Origin: BOG-908 sp964242115
Lineage (GTDB): Bacteria; Pseudomonadota; Alphaproteobacteria; Acetobacterales; Acetobacteraceae
Length of the DNA: 64,000 bases
Assembly (NCBI GenBank): GCA_964242115.1
Contig: CAXSZX010000019.1
Coordinates: 35,123-99,122 of the forward strand
Reading direction: 5' to 3'
Positions 8,325-16,625 of the stretch are shown in pieces. The notes under the pieces were generated by a model. That model had not been told where the DNA came from, made no database searches, and saw only the letters and a list, made by a program, of their open reading frames with translations. The position numbers and the translations under genes are program-made. Position 1 is the first letter of the stretch. Every line of letters starts with the position of its first letter.

Positions 8325-11201
8325 CTAGACACGAGCGGGCTGCGGGGCGTGGGTGTAGGAGACACGGTCCATCGCCCCGTGCAGATGGGCCTGCAGGCCT
8401 TCCACGCGATACTCCAGCGTGGCGTCGCCACCGAGCTCGTGCGACAGGCTGCGCTGGATCAGCATGGTGCCGAAACCGGTCTGCCGCGGCGGGCTCACCG
8501 GCGGGCCGCCCTGCTCCACCCAGTCCAGCGCCAGCCAGCTCGCCTGCCCGGCGTCCCCCGGCTCCACGCGCCAGGTGATCGACACGCTGCCGCCCTCGTT
8601 GGACAGGCTGCCGTATTTCACCGCGTTGGTCGCCAGCTCGTGGATCGCCATGCCGAAAGCGAGCGCTGCCGCCGGCACTAGCTGCACGTCCTCCCCGGAC
8701 AGGCTGATGCGGTCGCTCTCGATTTCCACGAAGGGGCGGACCTCCTCGACGATCACGTCGCCCAGCCCGATGCTGACCCAGTTCTCACGGCTGAGCAGCG
8801 TGTAGCTGGCCGAGAGCGCATGCACCCGGCCAAGGAACGATTCGCTGAAGCTCTGCATGGCGGAGGACCGGCGCAGCGTCTGCGTCGCCAGCGAGATCAC
8901 CACGGTGAGCATGTTCTTCACCCGGTGGTTCAGCTCGTCGACCAGAAGCCGCTGGTGCTTCTCGGCGCGCACCACGGTGCTGACGTCCACGAACGTCACC
9001 AGCGTGCCGCTGACCGTGCTGTCCGACCCGCGATACGGCAGGATGCGCAGGATGTAGTGGTTGGCCCTGTCCAGCGTGGTCACCTGCCGCTCGAACGGCG
9101 CCAGCGTGTGGAGCACGTGCGCGGTGTCCTCGCGCAGCTGGTCGTAGCGCAACTGCCCGGCGATGTCGGTGAGCGGCCGGCCCACGTCGGACGGGATCAG
9201 GTTGTACAGCGGCGCGATGGCCGGGGTGAAGCTGCGCACGATCAGGTAGCGGTCGAGGAACACGGTGGCGATCTGCGTGCTGTCGAACAGGTTGCGCAGG
9301 TCGCTGGCCACCCGGTCCAGCTCGTCCACCTTGTCCTGCAGCTGGGCGTTGACGGTGTGCAGCTCCTCGTTGACCGACTGGATCTCCTCCTTGGAGGTCT
9401 CCAGCTCCTCGTTGGTCGATTGCAGCTCCTCGTTGACGGAGTGCAGCTCCTCGTTGGCGCTGCGCAGCTCCTCGACGGCCGTCTCCTGCTCCTCGCGGGT
9501 CGACTGCAGCTCTTCGCGCGTGGCCGAAAGCTCCCGGGCCAAGCCAGCCGCGCCGCCGGACATCCCCACGCCCAGCAGACCGGACAGCACCGATTCCGCC
9601 CGGTGCGCCAGCCCGCGCAGGCTGACCGTCGGCCGGTCCGCCCCGCCGTCGCTCGGCTCGAACCTGCGCCGCTGGCCGGCCGGCGGCGGCGCGCTTCCAA
9701 CCTGGGCAGAGCGTTCCGGGTGCGCCAAGCGGCGCACATCCCGGTTGGTCAGCTCGATCTTCGGCGTGCGCACGTTGCGCCGCGCGAAGATGCGTGCGGT
9801 CTTGTCGAGCGGCTCGAAGAGGTCCTCGTGACGCGACGTGCTTTCGGAGATGCCGAGGATGAGCAGGCCGTGCGGCAGCAGCGCGTAGTGGAACATCGGG
9901 ACGACCTTCGCCTGCAGCTCGCTGTCGAGGTAGATCAGCAGGTTGCGGCAGGAGACGAGGTGGACGCGGGAGAACGGCGGGTCGCGCACCAGGCTGTGGG
10001 CCGAAAAGGTGCAGACGTCGCGTATCTCCTTGGCGATGACGTAGCCCGACTCGGACTGGGTGAAGAAGCGGTTCTTCCGCTTCTCCGCCATGTCCTCGAG
10101 CAGCATTTTTGGATAGCGGCCCATCCGCGCGGTGCCGATCGCCGGCTCGTCGATGTCGGTGGCGAAGATCTGCACCCGCGGTGGCCCGCGCATGGTGTCC
10201 ATGTGCTCGCGCATCAGGATGGCCAGCGAGTAGGCCTCCTCGCCGGTGCTGCAGCCGGGCACCCACACGCGCACCGTGTCGTCGGCCTGCTTGCCCTCGA
10301 ACAGGCGCGGGATCACCACGCGCTCGATCATGTCGAACGCCTCGGTGTCGCGGAAGAAGCTGGTCACCCGGATCAGCAGGTCGCGGAACAGCATCAGCGG
10401 TTCGTTGGTATCGCCTTCCAGGTGGCCGGCATAGTCCGCCATCGAGCCGATGCCCAGCACCTGCATGCGGCGTCCCACCCGCCGCAGGAACGTCTTCTCC
10501 TTGTAGTTGGAAAAGTCGTGTCCCACCCGGGCGCGCAGCGTGGCGCAGATGCGCAGGCGCAGCGCGTCGATGGCCTCGGCGTCCGGACCGCTCACCGGCG
10601 CCTCCAGTTCGGCGCCGCGCAGGCGCATCAGGTGGCCCGCCATCTCCTGCACTGGCAGGACCAGGTCCACCGCACCGGTGGCAATCGCGCCAGCCGGCAT
10701 GTCGCCGTAGTGCCGGACCTCCTCGCCGTCCGTCTTGTCGAAGCGTTGCGCGATGGTCAGCCCGCCGCAGGCGCGGATTGCCTTCAAGCCGAGCGCGCCG
10801 TCGGTGCCGGTGCCCGACAGCACGATCCCCACTGCCCGGTCGCGGTAGCCGGCGGCCAGCGTGTCAAAGAAGCCGTCGATCGGGCGGAAATCCGGCGGCA
10901 CGTTCGTCGGCTCCTGTTCCAGCCGCAGGCGGCCCTCGCGCAACATCAAACCCACATGCGGCGGCGGCACGTAGATGGTGTTGGCCTCGAGCAGGTCGCC
11001 GTCTTCCACCGCCCGCACCGGCATTTCCGTCCAGCGCTGCAGGATGTCCGGCAGCATGCTTTTGCGGTGCGCAGGCAAGTGCAGAACGACGACGAACGCC
11101 ATGCCGCTATCGGCCGGCATGTTGGAGAAAAAGCCGCGAAACGCATCCAGGCCGCCGGCGGAGGCGCCAATCCCAACGATCGTCGTGGCGGCCTCAGACA
11201 T
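8325..11201 (-). CDS. CheB-CheR-PAS-HWE hybrid signalling kinase
   Basis: A 958-residue soluble fusion. In order: CheB methylesterase domain (about 8-190; catalytic Ser in GIGASAGGLDAF, His in VLHLPAHRKSML, Asp in SGTGTDGALG); CheR methyltransferase (about 215-480; VWVPGCSTGEEAYS is the SAM site, HLVSCRNLLIYLD follows); a long coiled coil of repeated EELxSxNEEL units (about 555-640); a PAS-type domain (about 645-745); and a histidine kinase of the HWE/HisKA_2 class with DELNHRVKNML (His near 759) and the N-box HELATNAVKYGS (near 854). There is no receiver domain within it. The ATG at 11201 is preferred over an upstream frame extension. It is followed by its response regulator. This architecture is known in alphaproteobacteria; the stimulus is unknown. 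Confidence 0.92.
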   Translation of the reverse strand: MSEAATTIVGIGASAGGLDAFRGFFSNMPADSGMAFVVVLHLPAHRKSMLPDILQRWTEMPVRAVEDGDLLEANTIYVPPPHVGLMLREGRLRLEQEPTNVPPDFRPIDGFFDTLAAGYRDRAVGIVLSGTGTDGALGLKAIRACGGLTIAQRFDKTDGEEVRHYGDMPAGAIATGAVDLVLPVQEMAGHLMRLRGAELEAPVSGPDAEAIDALRLRICATLRARVGHDFSNYKEKTFLRRVGRRMQVLGIGSMADYAGHLEGDTNEPLMLFRDLLIRVTSFFRDTEAFDMIERVVIPRLFEGKQADDTVRVWVPGCSTGEEAYSLAILMREHMDTMRGPPRVQIFATDIDEPAIGTARMGRYPKMLLEDMAEKRKNRFFTQSESGYVIAKEIRDVCTFSAHSLVRDPPFSRVHLVSCRNLLIYLDSELQAKVVPMFHYALLPHGLLILGISESTSRHEDLFEPLDKTARIFARRNVRTPKIELTNRDVRRLAHPERSAQVGSAPPPAGQRRRFEPSDGGADRPTVSLRGLAHRAESVLSGLLGVGMSGGAAGLARELSATREELQSTREEQETAVEELRSANEELHSVNEELQSTNEELETSKEEIQSVNEELHTVNAQLQDKVDELDRVASDLRNLFDSTQIATVFLDRYLIVRSFTPAIAPLYNLIPSDVGRPLTDIAGQLRYDQLREDTAHVLHTLAPFERQVTTLDRANHYILRILPYRGSDSTVSGTLVTFVDVSTVVRAEKHQRLLVDELNHRVKNMLTVVISLATQTLRRSSAMQSFSESFLGRVHALSASYTLLSRENWVSIGLGDVIVEEVRPFVEIESDRISLSGEDVQLVPAAALAFGMAIHELATNAVKYGSLSNEGGSVSITWRVEPGDAGQASWLALDWVEQGGPPVSPPRQTGFGTMLIQRSLSHELGGDATLEYRVEGLQAHLHGAMDRVSYTHAPQPARV

Positions 11202-11540
11202 GCGGGGCGGGCCCGTCCCGCACAGCGTCCGACGGCGCACATCCCGGCAAGAGATACAGTACGTTAATCACTTCATGCCAACGCAGCCGACCGGTCCGGT
11301 TGCACAAGGGCGCGGGAGGAGAACTCATTGCCTTGAATTTGGGCCGGCACGTGCGTTGTCGATGCATCGGCATCCAAGCGCGCCACTTGCCTCCCTGGCC
11401 AGCGCCGGCCCGGGCGGGCAGGCCCGCGGCGCCGGCTGCAACATTGTGTCGCTTTTGCCGGCTTGACCCGCAGCTTGCGCCACCCCCTCTACTGCGCTGT
11501 GCCCGGCCCTGCCCTCTCCTCGACCAGCCTCGACCCTGAC
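11202..11540. other. Intergenic region, divergent promoters expected
   Basis: 339 bases between two divergent genes. I see no repeat copy, RNA gene or convincing coding frame. A purine-rich GGGAGGAG near 11310 is followed only by frames that stop at once. Confidence 0.4.
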
Positions 11541-12731
11541 ATGGTCAGGCCGGCCACTCCCGCCCGCAGCGCCGCCGCGGCGCAGCAGGGTCTGATCCGC
11601 ACCAACAGGGACCTGCGGATCGACTTCTTTCGCGGCCTCTCGCTGTGGTGGATCTTCACCGACCACGTGCCGGCGGACTGGCTGGGCGTGTTCTCGATCC
11701 GCAACTTCGCGCTGTGCGACGCCACGGAAATATTTGTGCTGCTGGCCGGCTACGCGGGCGGCATCGCCTATGGCGGCACGCTGCGCAGCCAGGGCTGGCT
11801 GTCTGCCGCCGCCGACGTGGTGCGCCGCGCCTGGACGCTCTACATCGCCCACATCTTCCTGTTCGTCGTCTTCGCAGCCCAGGTGGGCATGTCGGCCACC
11901 AAGCTGGACCGCGCCGACTACCTCGACGAGATCCACCTCAACGTGCTGGGCGAGGCACCCTACCGCGCCCTGTTCGAGGCGCTGACGCTGCACTTCCAGC
12001 CGGCCTACCTCAACATCCTGCCGCTCTACGTGGCCCTGCTGCTGATGTTCGCCCTTGCCTTGCCGCTGCTGCGCCGGCCCGGCCTGCTGGCCGGCCTGTC
12101 GCTGACGCTCTACCTCGCGGCACGGGTGTTCTCGCTGAACCTGCCGAGCTGGACCGGGGGCGGCTGGTTCTTCAACCCGTTCTGCTGGCAGTTGCTGTTC
12201 ATGATGGGCGCCATCCTCTCGTTTGCCCCCGGCGAGGTGCCGCACGGCCGCGCCAGGCTGTTCGACGTGGGCGCGGTGCTGGTGGTGGTGTTCGGCCTAC
12301 TGATGCAGTTCGTGGTCTGGGTGCACCCCGGCAGCGTCGCATGGCTGCCCGGCCCTGCCGTCCACGCGCTGATGAACGTGGACAAGGCCGGGCTGCACCC
12401 GTTTCGCCTGCTTTCCATCCTGGCGCTGACTTGGCTGGCCACGCGGCTGGTCCGGGCGGATGCGGCTTGGATCGGCTCCTGGGCGGCCGCGCCCTTCGTG
12501 CTGGCGGGCCAGCACTCGCTGCCGGTGTTCTGCGCCGGCATCTTCCTCGCCTTTCTCGGCCGGCTGGCGATGGAGGCCAACAGCGGGGCGGTGATGCAGG
12601 TGCTGGTCAACGTGGCCGGCGCGGTGCTGCTGTGGGCGGTGGGCGCGGTGGCCGCCTGGTATGCCAACAAGAGCCGGGCGAAGGGGCGGGCCCGGGTGGC
12701 GCCGGCGGTGAGTTCGGAGCAGCCCCCGTAG
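11541..12731 (+). CDS. opgC: OpgC-family membrane acyltransferase
   Basis: The 396-residue protein has about ten hydrophobic segments and the OpgC hallmark start of the first helix, RDLRIDFFRGLSLWWIFTDH, followed by ATEIFVLLAGYAGGIAYG. In characterised relatives OpgC succinylates osmoregulated periplasmic glucans; alphaproteobacterial paralogues may act on other glycans. Start is set at ATG 11541, because upstream TTG at 11463 would add a poorly hydrophobic Pro/Ser-rich stretch. The C-terminus is short and basic. No opgG/opgH is visible nearby, so the substrate is unproven; the nearby exopolysaccharide locus is an alternative target. Confidence 0.85.
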   Translation: MVRPATPARSAAAAQQGLIRTNRDLRIDFFRGLSLWWIFTDHVPADWLGVFSIRNFALCDATEIFVLLAGYAGGIAYGGTLRSQGWLSAAADVVRRAWTLYIAHIFLFVVFAAQVGMSATKLDRADYLDEIHLNVLGEAPYRALFEALTLHFQPAYLNILPLYVALLLMFALALPLLRRPGLLAGLSLTLYLAARVFSLNLPSWTGGGWFFNPFCWQLLFMMGAILSFAPGEVPHGRARLFDVGAVLVVVFGLLMQFVVWVHPGSVAWLPGPAVHALMNVDKAGLHPFRLLSILALTWLATRLVRADAAWIGSWAAAPFVLAGQHSLPVFCAGIFLAFLGRLAMEANSGAVMQVLVNVAGAVLLWAVGAVAAWYANKSRAKGRARVAPAVSSEQPP

Positions 12732-12821
12732 CCGGCGGGTGACTGTTGAGCGAGCAGGCGGCGGGAACGCGTTGCGGAACGAACGCTTGCCAAGCCGCCG
12801 GGTGACTGGCTCGCCCTCGAC

Positions 12822-12889
12822 GCACGGTGGTCGTCTGTCCAGATGACCTGTTCAACACCAAGCCGCCTCCGGCGGTCGCTTCGCGCGCC
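12822..12889 (-). repeat. Element E2, copy 2
   Basis: Reverse complement begins AGCGACCGCCGGAGGCGGCT and aligns gap-free with bases 7788-7853. Its minus-strand reading is SDRRRRLGVEQ...DDHRA. The rest of 12732-12977 shows no gene or RNA that I recognise. Confidence 0.5.
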
Positions 12890-12977
12890 CTGAGCAGGCC
12901 ATCTGGCCAAGTTGCTGACACCGAAGAGAACCTGGGAGTACAGCCCTGGCGGAAGCGGCTTTTGCTCGGGACATTGA

Positions 12978-13030
12978 GTAGGCCGGTCCCCTTTTGGAAA
13001 AAAAACCAAAAACTTTCACGTTCGGGGGTT
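12978..13030. repeat. Composite repeat R5, left end
   Basis: AGGCCGGTCCCCTTTTGG, then AAAAAAAACC and AAAAACTTTCACG, is an eroded left outer hairpin plus pairing arm. The matching right end is at 13282-13335, beyond the nepR-like gene. Confidence 0.65.
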
Positions 13031-13101
13031 GCGTTTTGGCGAATGTTTCAGGTTCTGCCTCAGCCGATGCAACCGGAGGTGTTACGCCGCATTGGTGTCT
13101 T

Positions 13102-13266
13102 ATGAACGGCAGTGACGACAGACAATGGAGCGAGACGCCCGTGCGTGATCAGGACACAACAGCCGGATTCGAAGCATGGATCCGCCACGACCTGACCCAG
13201 CGATACGACCCCACCTTCTACGAACCAATACCCGCAGAACTCCTTGCTCTTCTACGAGCCACCTGA
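13102..13266 (+). CDS. NepR-like anti-sigma factor (54 aa)
   Basis: NepR binds the ECF sigma factor EcfG and is released by phosphorylated PhyR in the alphaproteobacterial general stress response. The short product contains the family signature in its second half: AWIRHDLTQRYD, then EPIPAELLALLRAT, matching the NepR pattern of an amphipathic helix, a Tyr-Asp, the EP[IV]P turn and a Leu-rich helix. The N-terminus (MNGSDDRQWSETP) is polar and disordered-looking, as usual. ATG at 13102 is preferred; a GGAGG lies 26 bases upstream, too far to be a normal ribosome site. No phyR or ecfG is visible in the window. The gene sits between the two separated halves of repeat R5. The function rests on this short motif alone. 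Confidence 0.65.
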   Translation: MNGSDDRQWSETPVRDQDTTAGFEAWIRHDLTQRYDPTFYEPIPAELLALLRAT

Positions 13267-13281
13267 CCCAGGCACACCGTC

Positions 13282-13335
13282 TGGACAAATCGTTTTTTGG
13301 TTTCTGTTTCTAAATAGAACCGCTTTTCTTGCTTG
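13282..13335. repeat. Composite repeat R5, right end
   Basis: GGACAAATCGTTTTTTGG, then TTTCTGTTTCTAAATAGAACCG and CTTTTCTTGCTTG, is a diverged right pairing arm and type a hairpin. Together with 12978-13030 it brackets the nepR-like gene. Confidence 0.7.
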
Positions 13336-14349
13336 TTAAACGTACCCATCCTTCGCCCGCCGCCGAAACGGATTGGCCACCCGCCCTGCTAGCCGATGCC
13401 CGAAGCTGAACCGGCTCACCACGTAGCGCGGCGAGACGACGCCGCCGAACCCGGTGAAAAACAGCGAACTCCCCGACGTCACCACGCCCTCGAAATCGAA
13501 CACCAGCCCGCGCCCTGCCACGTCCTGCATTGCATCCCACAGCAGCAGGCTGACGGCACCGTTATGGGCGTCCGGCCGTCGCGTGGTCATCAGGTAGTAG
13601 GCCGCCTGCGAGTCCCAGACGTATAGGATGGCCGCCATCGGCGTGCCGTCGGCAGCCTCTGCCGCCAGGATACGCCCTTGCCCGCGCGAGATCGCTGCCT
13701 GGCTTACTCGCTCGATCAGCGCTCGGGAATAGTGGCTGTGGACGCCGGCGCGCTCGCGGTTGTCGGTGTAGTGGGCGGCGAACGCGCCGGCGTCCCGCCA
13801 TTCCACCACGCGCAACTGCTCCTGCGCCCGGCGGATCACGTTGCGTGTTTTGTCGCGCATGTTGCGCCACATCGCCGGGGCCGCGGCCGGCATCACGTCG
13901 AAGGTGAAGCGCACCGCAGTGGTGAAACCCATCTCCTGGTAGGCCAGCGTGTCCGACGTGCCGCGGTGCATCACCTGCCAGAAGCCGCTGGTGGGCGGCA
14001 GTTGCGACAGCAGCTCGCGGGTGATCTCCGCCCGCCGCAGGATGCGGTTGCAGGCAGCCCCTCGTCCGTCGTCGATGCCCGGGCCCAGGAAGTGCGTCAG
14101 CACCGGCATGCCGCAGAGCGCGTGGCCGATAGCCACCTTCTGCAGCACGTAGGGGAACCAGCCGACCCGCGCCCCGCCCGAGTTGACGACCGCCTCGCGG
14201 TAGTCGCCGCCGGTGACGGTGTCCAGCCACCAGCGCTGGTGGAAGATGGTCGGCGCCGTCGGGATGAACAGCGGCAGCATTGCGCCCGACGCGGCGGAGC
14301 TGATTGAGTCCCGCGCCCCCACCGGCGCCAGCCCAGGCATTGCGTCCAC
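13336..14349 (-). CDS. FemAB/GNAT-like acyltransferase, polysaccharide operon
   Basis: A 337-residue protein of the FemAB-like (BioF2/Acetyltransf_6) acyltransferase type: two related half-domains, with the N-terminal APTIFHQRWWLDTVTGG motif typical of these proteins, MWRNMRDKTRNVIRRAQEQ in the middle and the C-terminal acyl-donor half containing DGTPMAAILYVWDSQAAYYLM. It would transfer an acyl or aminoacyl group, probably to a sugar of the neighbouring exopolysaccharide; that substrate is inferred from context. GTG at 14349 and ATG at 14340 are alternative starts. It is the last gene of the minus-strand operon but is separated from glf by 139 AT-richer bases, which may hold its own promoter. 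Confidence 0.75.
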   Translation of the reverse strand: MDAMPGLAPVGARDSISSAASGAMLPLFIPTAPTIFHQRWWLDTVTGGDYREAVVNSGGARVGWFPYVLQKVAIGHALCGMPVLTHFLGPGIDDGRGAACNRILRRAEITRELLSQLPPTSGFWQVMHRGTSDTLAYQEMGFTTAVRFTFDVMPAAAPAMWRNMRDKTRNVIRRAQEQLRVVEWRDAGAFAAHYTDNRERAGVHSHYSRALIERVSQAAISRGQGRILAAEAADGTPMAAILYVWDSQAAYYLMTTRRPDAHNGAVSLLLWDAMQDVAGRGLVFDFEGVVTSGSSLFFTGFGGVVSPRYVVSRFSFGHRLAGRVANPFRRRAKDGYV

Positions 14350-14488
14350 GTTCCTACCCCAGCATTCGGCGCAGGGTTTATCATGCGTTTATTGAAATGC
14401 TAAGGTGCGGTTGTAGCAGAACGTTCCGCAATGCGCAGATACGTGACGCCTGGCTTCTATGCCGCCGCTCTCATGACGAGAGCCCGGG

Positions 14489-15664
14489 CTACGCCGCCGC
14501 TGCGGCCGCAACGCCACCCTGCACCATGGGCAGCAGCTCGCGCTCGAACGATTTGAGTGCCGCGCCGATCGCCTGGTGCATGTCGAGGTAGCGGTAGGTG
14601 CCCAGCCGGCCGCCGAAGATCACCCCTGTCTCGGCGGCCGCGAGCGCCGCGTATCCGTCGTAGAGGTCGCGGTCGGCCGGGGTGTTGATCGGATAGTACG
14701 GCTCGTCGTTCGCCTGAGCGAAGCGCGAGTACTCGCGCATGATCAGGGTCGCGTCCGGCGTGTAGCGGCGCTCGGGGTGCAAGTGGCGGAACTCGTGGAT
14801 GCGGGTGAAGCGCACGTCGGCGTCGGGGTAGTTCACCACCGAGGCGCCCTGGTAGTCCTCCATCGCCGGCCGCTCGATCTCGAAGTCCAGCGTGCGCCAG
14901 CCGAGCTTGCCCAGCCGGTCGTCGAAGTAGCGATCCACGGGGCCGGTGTAGATGATCCGCGCCTCGGGGTGCAGGTTGGGGCGCACGTCGAAAAAGTCGG
15001 TGTTGCAGACCACCTGGATGCGCGGGTCGGCGAACACGCGCTCGAAGATCGCGTGGTAGCCGTCCAGCGGCAGCCCTTCGTAGATGTCGTTGAAGTAGAA
15101 GTCGTTGTAGTTGAACCGCACCGGCAGGCGGCTGATTGTGGCCGCCGGCAGCAGCTTGGGGTCGGTCTCCCACTGCTTGGCGGTGTAGTGGCGGATGAAC
15201 GCGTCGTAGAGGTCGCGGCCGATCAGGCTGACGGCCTTTTCCTCGAAGTTCTGCGGGTTGGTGAAGCCTTCCTCCCCCGCCTTCAATGCGATGAACGCCT
15301 CCGCCTCGGACGGCTTGAGGTCGGTGCCGAAGAAGCTGTTCAGCGTCATCAGGTTGATCGGCATGGTGTACATGCGGCCGGCGTGGCGGGTCAGCACGCG
15401 GTGGCGGTAGTTGTTGAACGCGGTGAAGCGGTTGATCCACGCCCACACGTCGCCCTGCGAGGTGTGGAACAAATGCGTGCCGTAGCGGTGGTACTCGATG
15501 CCGGTGGCAGGATCGCGCTCGGAGAAGGAATTGCCACCGAAATGGTCGCGCTTCTCCAGCACCAGCACGGGCTCGCCCAGCACGGTGGCGATGCGTTCGG
15601 CCATCACCGCGCCGAAGAAGCCGCTGCCGGCGATGACGTAACGGAACTCGTGGGCTGATATCAT
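14489..15664 (-). CDS. glf: UDP-galactopyranose mutase
   Basis: Flavoenzyme interconverting UDP-galactopyranose and UDP-galactofuranose, so the local polysaccharide probably contains galactofuranose. The 391-residue product has the FAD-binding Rossmann start YVIAGSGFFGAVMAERIA, EKRDHFGGNSF, YHRYGTHLFHTSQGDVWAW (substrate-side His/Arg residues), MYTMPINLMTLN, YTAKQWE and the C-terminal flavin block GGRLGTYRYLDMHQAIGAAL. It is full length. The ATG at 15664 is close to the stop of the preceding gene. A run of six alanines ends the protein. Confidence 0.95.
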   Translation of the reverse strand: MISAHEFRYVIAGSGFFGAVMAERIATVLGEPVLVLEKRDHFGGNSFSERDPATGIEYHRYGTHLFHTSQGDVWAWINRFTAFNNYRHRVLTRHAGRMYTMPINLMTLNSFFGTDLKPSEAEAFIALKAGEEGFTNPQNFEEKAVSLIGRDLYDAFIRHYTAKQWETDPKLLPAATISRLPVRFNYNDFYFNDIYEGLPLDGYHAIFERVFADPRIQVVCNTDFFDVRPNLHPEARIIYTGPVDRYFDDRLGKLGWRTLDFEIERPAMEDYQGASVVNYPDADVRFTRIHEFRHLHPERRYTPDATLIMREYSRFAQANDEPYYPINTPADRDLYDGYAALAAAETGVIFGGRLGTYRYLDMHQAIGAALKSFERELLPMVQGGVAAAAAA

Positions 15665-15671
15665 CGGAGGT

Positions 15672-16625
15672 TCAGCCCTTTCCGGCTGTGAAGGCTTGCC
15701 GTGCGCCGGGCCGGACGGCACGGGCGGCATCGGACAGGGTGCGCCGCGCCTTTTGGACGAAGCTCGAGAGCAGGACGGACGCGTAGCGGCGCGGCGGCAG
15801 TCGCCGCAGCTTGCGGTGGAACTGGCTGGCGGGGTTGAGGAAGCCGCCGAGGCCCACGTGATACTTGTGCATGCTGGCGACGAAGCGCTTTTCGTCGAGC
15901 ACCGGGTGGACGAAATCCTCGCCGGCCACGCTGTCCTTGTCGCCCTCCAGGAAGGGCGGCCAGTGGTCGTAGGCATTCGTGCTGCCGAAATCGCTGAGCT
16001 CGCGGCAGGCGAAGCCGCCGGCGGCGAGCTGGGTGGGGATGAAACCCTCGCAGAACGGCCAGGCGGTCAGCGTGCCGGCGCGCCAGGCGGCGGCGTGCTC
16101 CAGCCGAACCTGCCAGAGGTGGTGCAGTGCCGCGGCAGAGAACAGCGACAGACAGATCAGCTGGTGGCGCACGTCGGACGCCGCGTAGGCCTGCACCATG
16201 CTGTCGAGCCAGAACCACTCGGGCACCGGTTCGCCCTTGGTCAGCCCGACATAGTCCACCCGTTCGGCGCTGGCGCGCTGCACCAGCTCGATGAGCGGCC
16301 GGCCGACCTGCACGTCATATTCCAGCTGCAGGACGTAGTCGTAGTCGGGGTACAGCTGCAGAAAGCGGTAGAGCGGGTAGTCGCCGTTGAACCACAGCAG
16401 GCTGCCCTCGCCTGCGCGGGCAAACCCCATTTGCAGCAGCCCGGCTTCGGTCACCCGCAGCACGCGGTCGTGCTCGATGCCGGCGACCGGCCCGTTGGTC
16501 TCGTCCACCAGGACGAACACGTCGGTGCCCTCGGCGTGGGCCAGCAGGCGGTCGAACTGACGGCGGGCGAAGTCGTCCCAGAAATGGGTGCGGAACAGCA
16601 CGGCGGTGCGCGGCGACGAAGTCAT
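15672..16625 (-). CDS. Putative glycosyltransferase-like protein, polysaccharide operon
   Basis: I do not recognise a named family. The 317-residue product begins RTAVLFRTHFWDDFARRQFD and has an alternation typical of a GT-A fold, with LVDETNGPV near 35, SLLWFNGDYPLYRFLQLYPD near 75, and DYVLQLEYDVQVG near 98, where EYD could be the metal/nucleotide-binding DxD-like site. Cys-rich and aromatic segments follow, then a basic C-terminus. No signal peptide or membrane helix is seen. The ATG overlaps the stop of the GT4 gene by four bases (ATGA), so it is co-translated with the polysaccharide operon. Function as a sugar transferase is inferred from context plus the EYD motif. Confidence 0.6.
   Translation of the reverse strand: MTSSPRTAVLFRTHFWDDFARRQFDRLLAHAEGTDVFVLVDETNGPVAGIEHDRVLRVTEAGLLQMGFARAGEGSLLWFNGDYPLYRFLQLYPDYDYVLQLEYDVQVGRPLIELVQRASAERVDYVGLTKGEPVPEWFWLDSMVQAYAASDVRHQLICLSLFSAAALHHLWQVRLEHAAAWRAGTLTAWPFCEGFIPTQLAAGGFACRELSDFGSTNAYDHWPPFLEGDKDSVAGEDFVHPVLDEKRFVASMHKYHVGLGGFLNPASQFHRKLRRLPPRRYASVLLSSFVQKARRTLSDAARAVRPGARQAFTAGKG

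Noticed and set aside
8820..11267. 815-codon plus-strand frame antisense to the hybrid kinase
   Set aside because: Shadow frame; the opposite strand encodes recognised CheB, CheR and kinase domains.
11463..11540. TTG 11463 as start of the OpgC-like gene
   Set aside because: The extra 26 residues are Pro/Ser-rich and not conserved-looking; ATG 11541 lies nearer the first helix.
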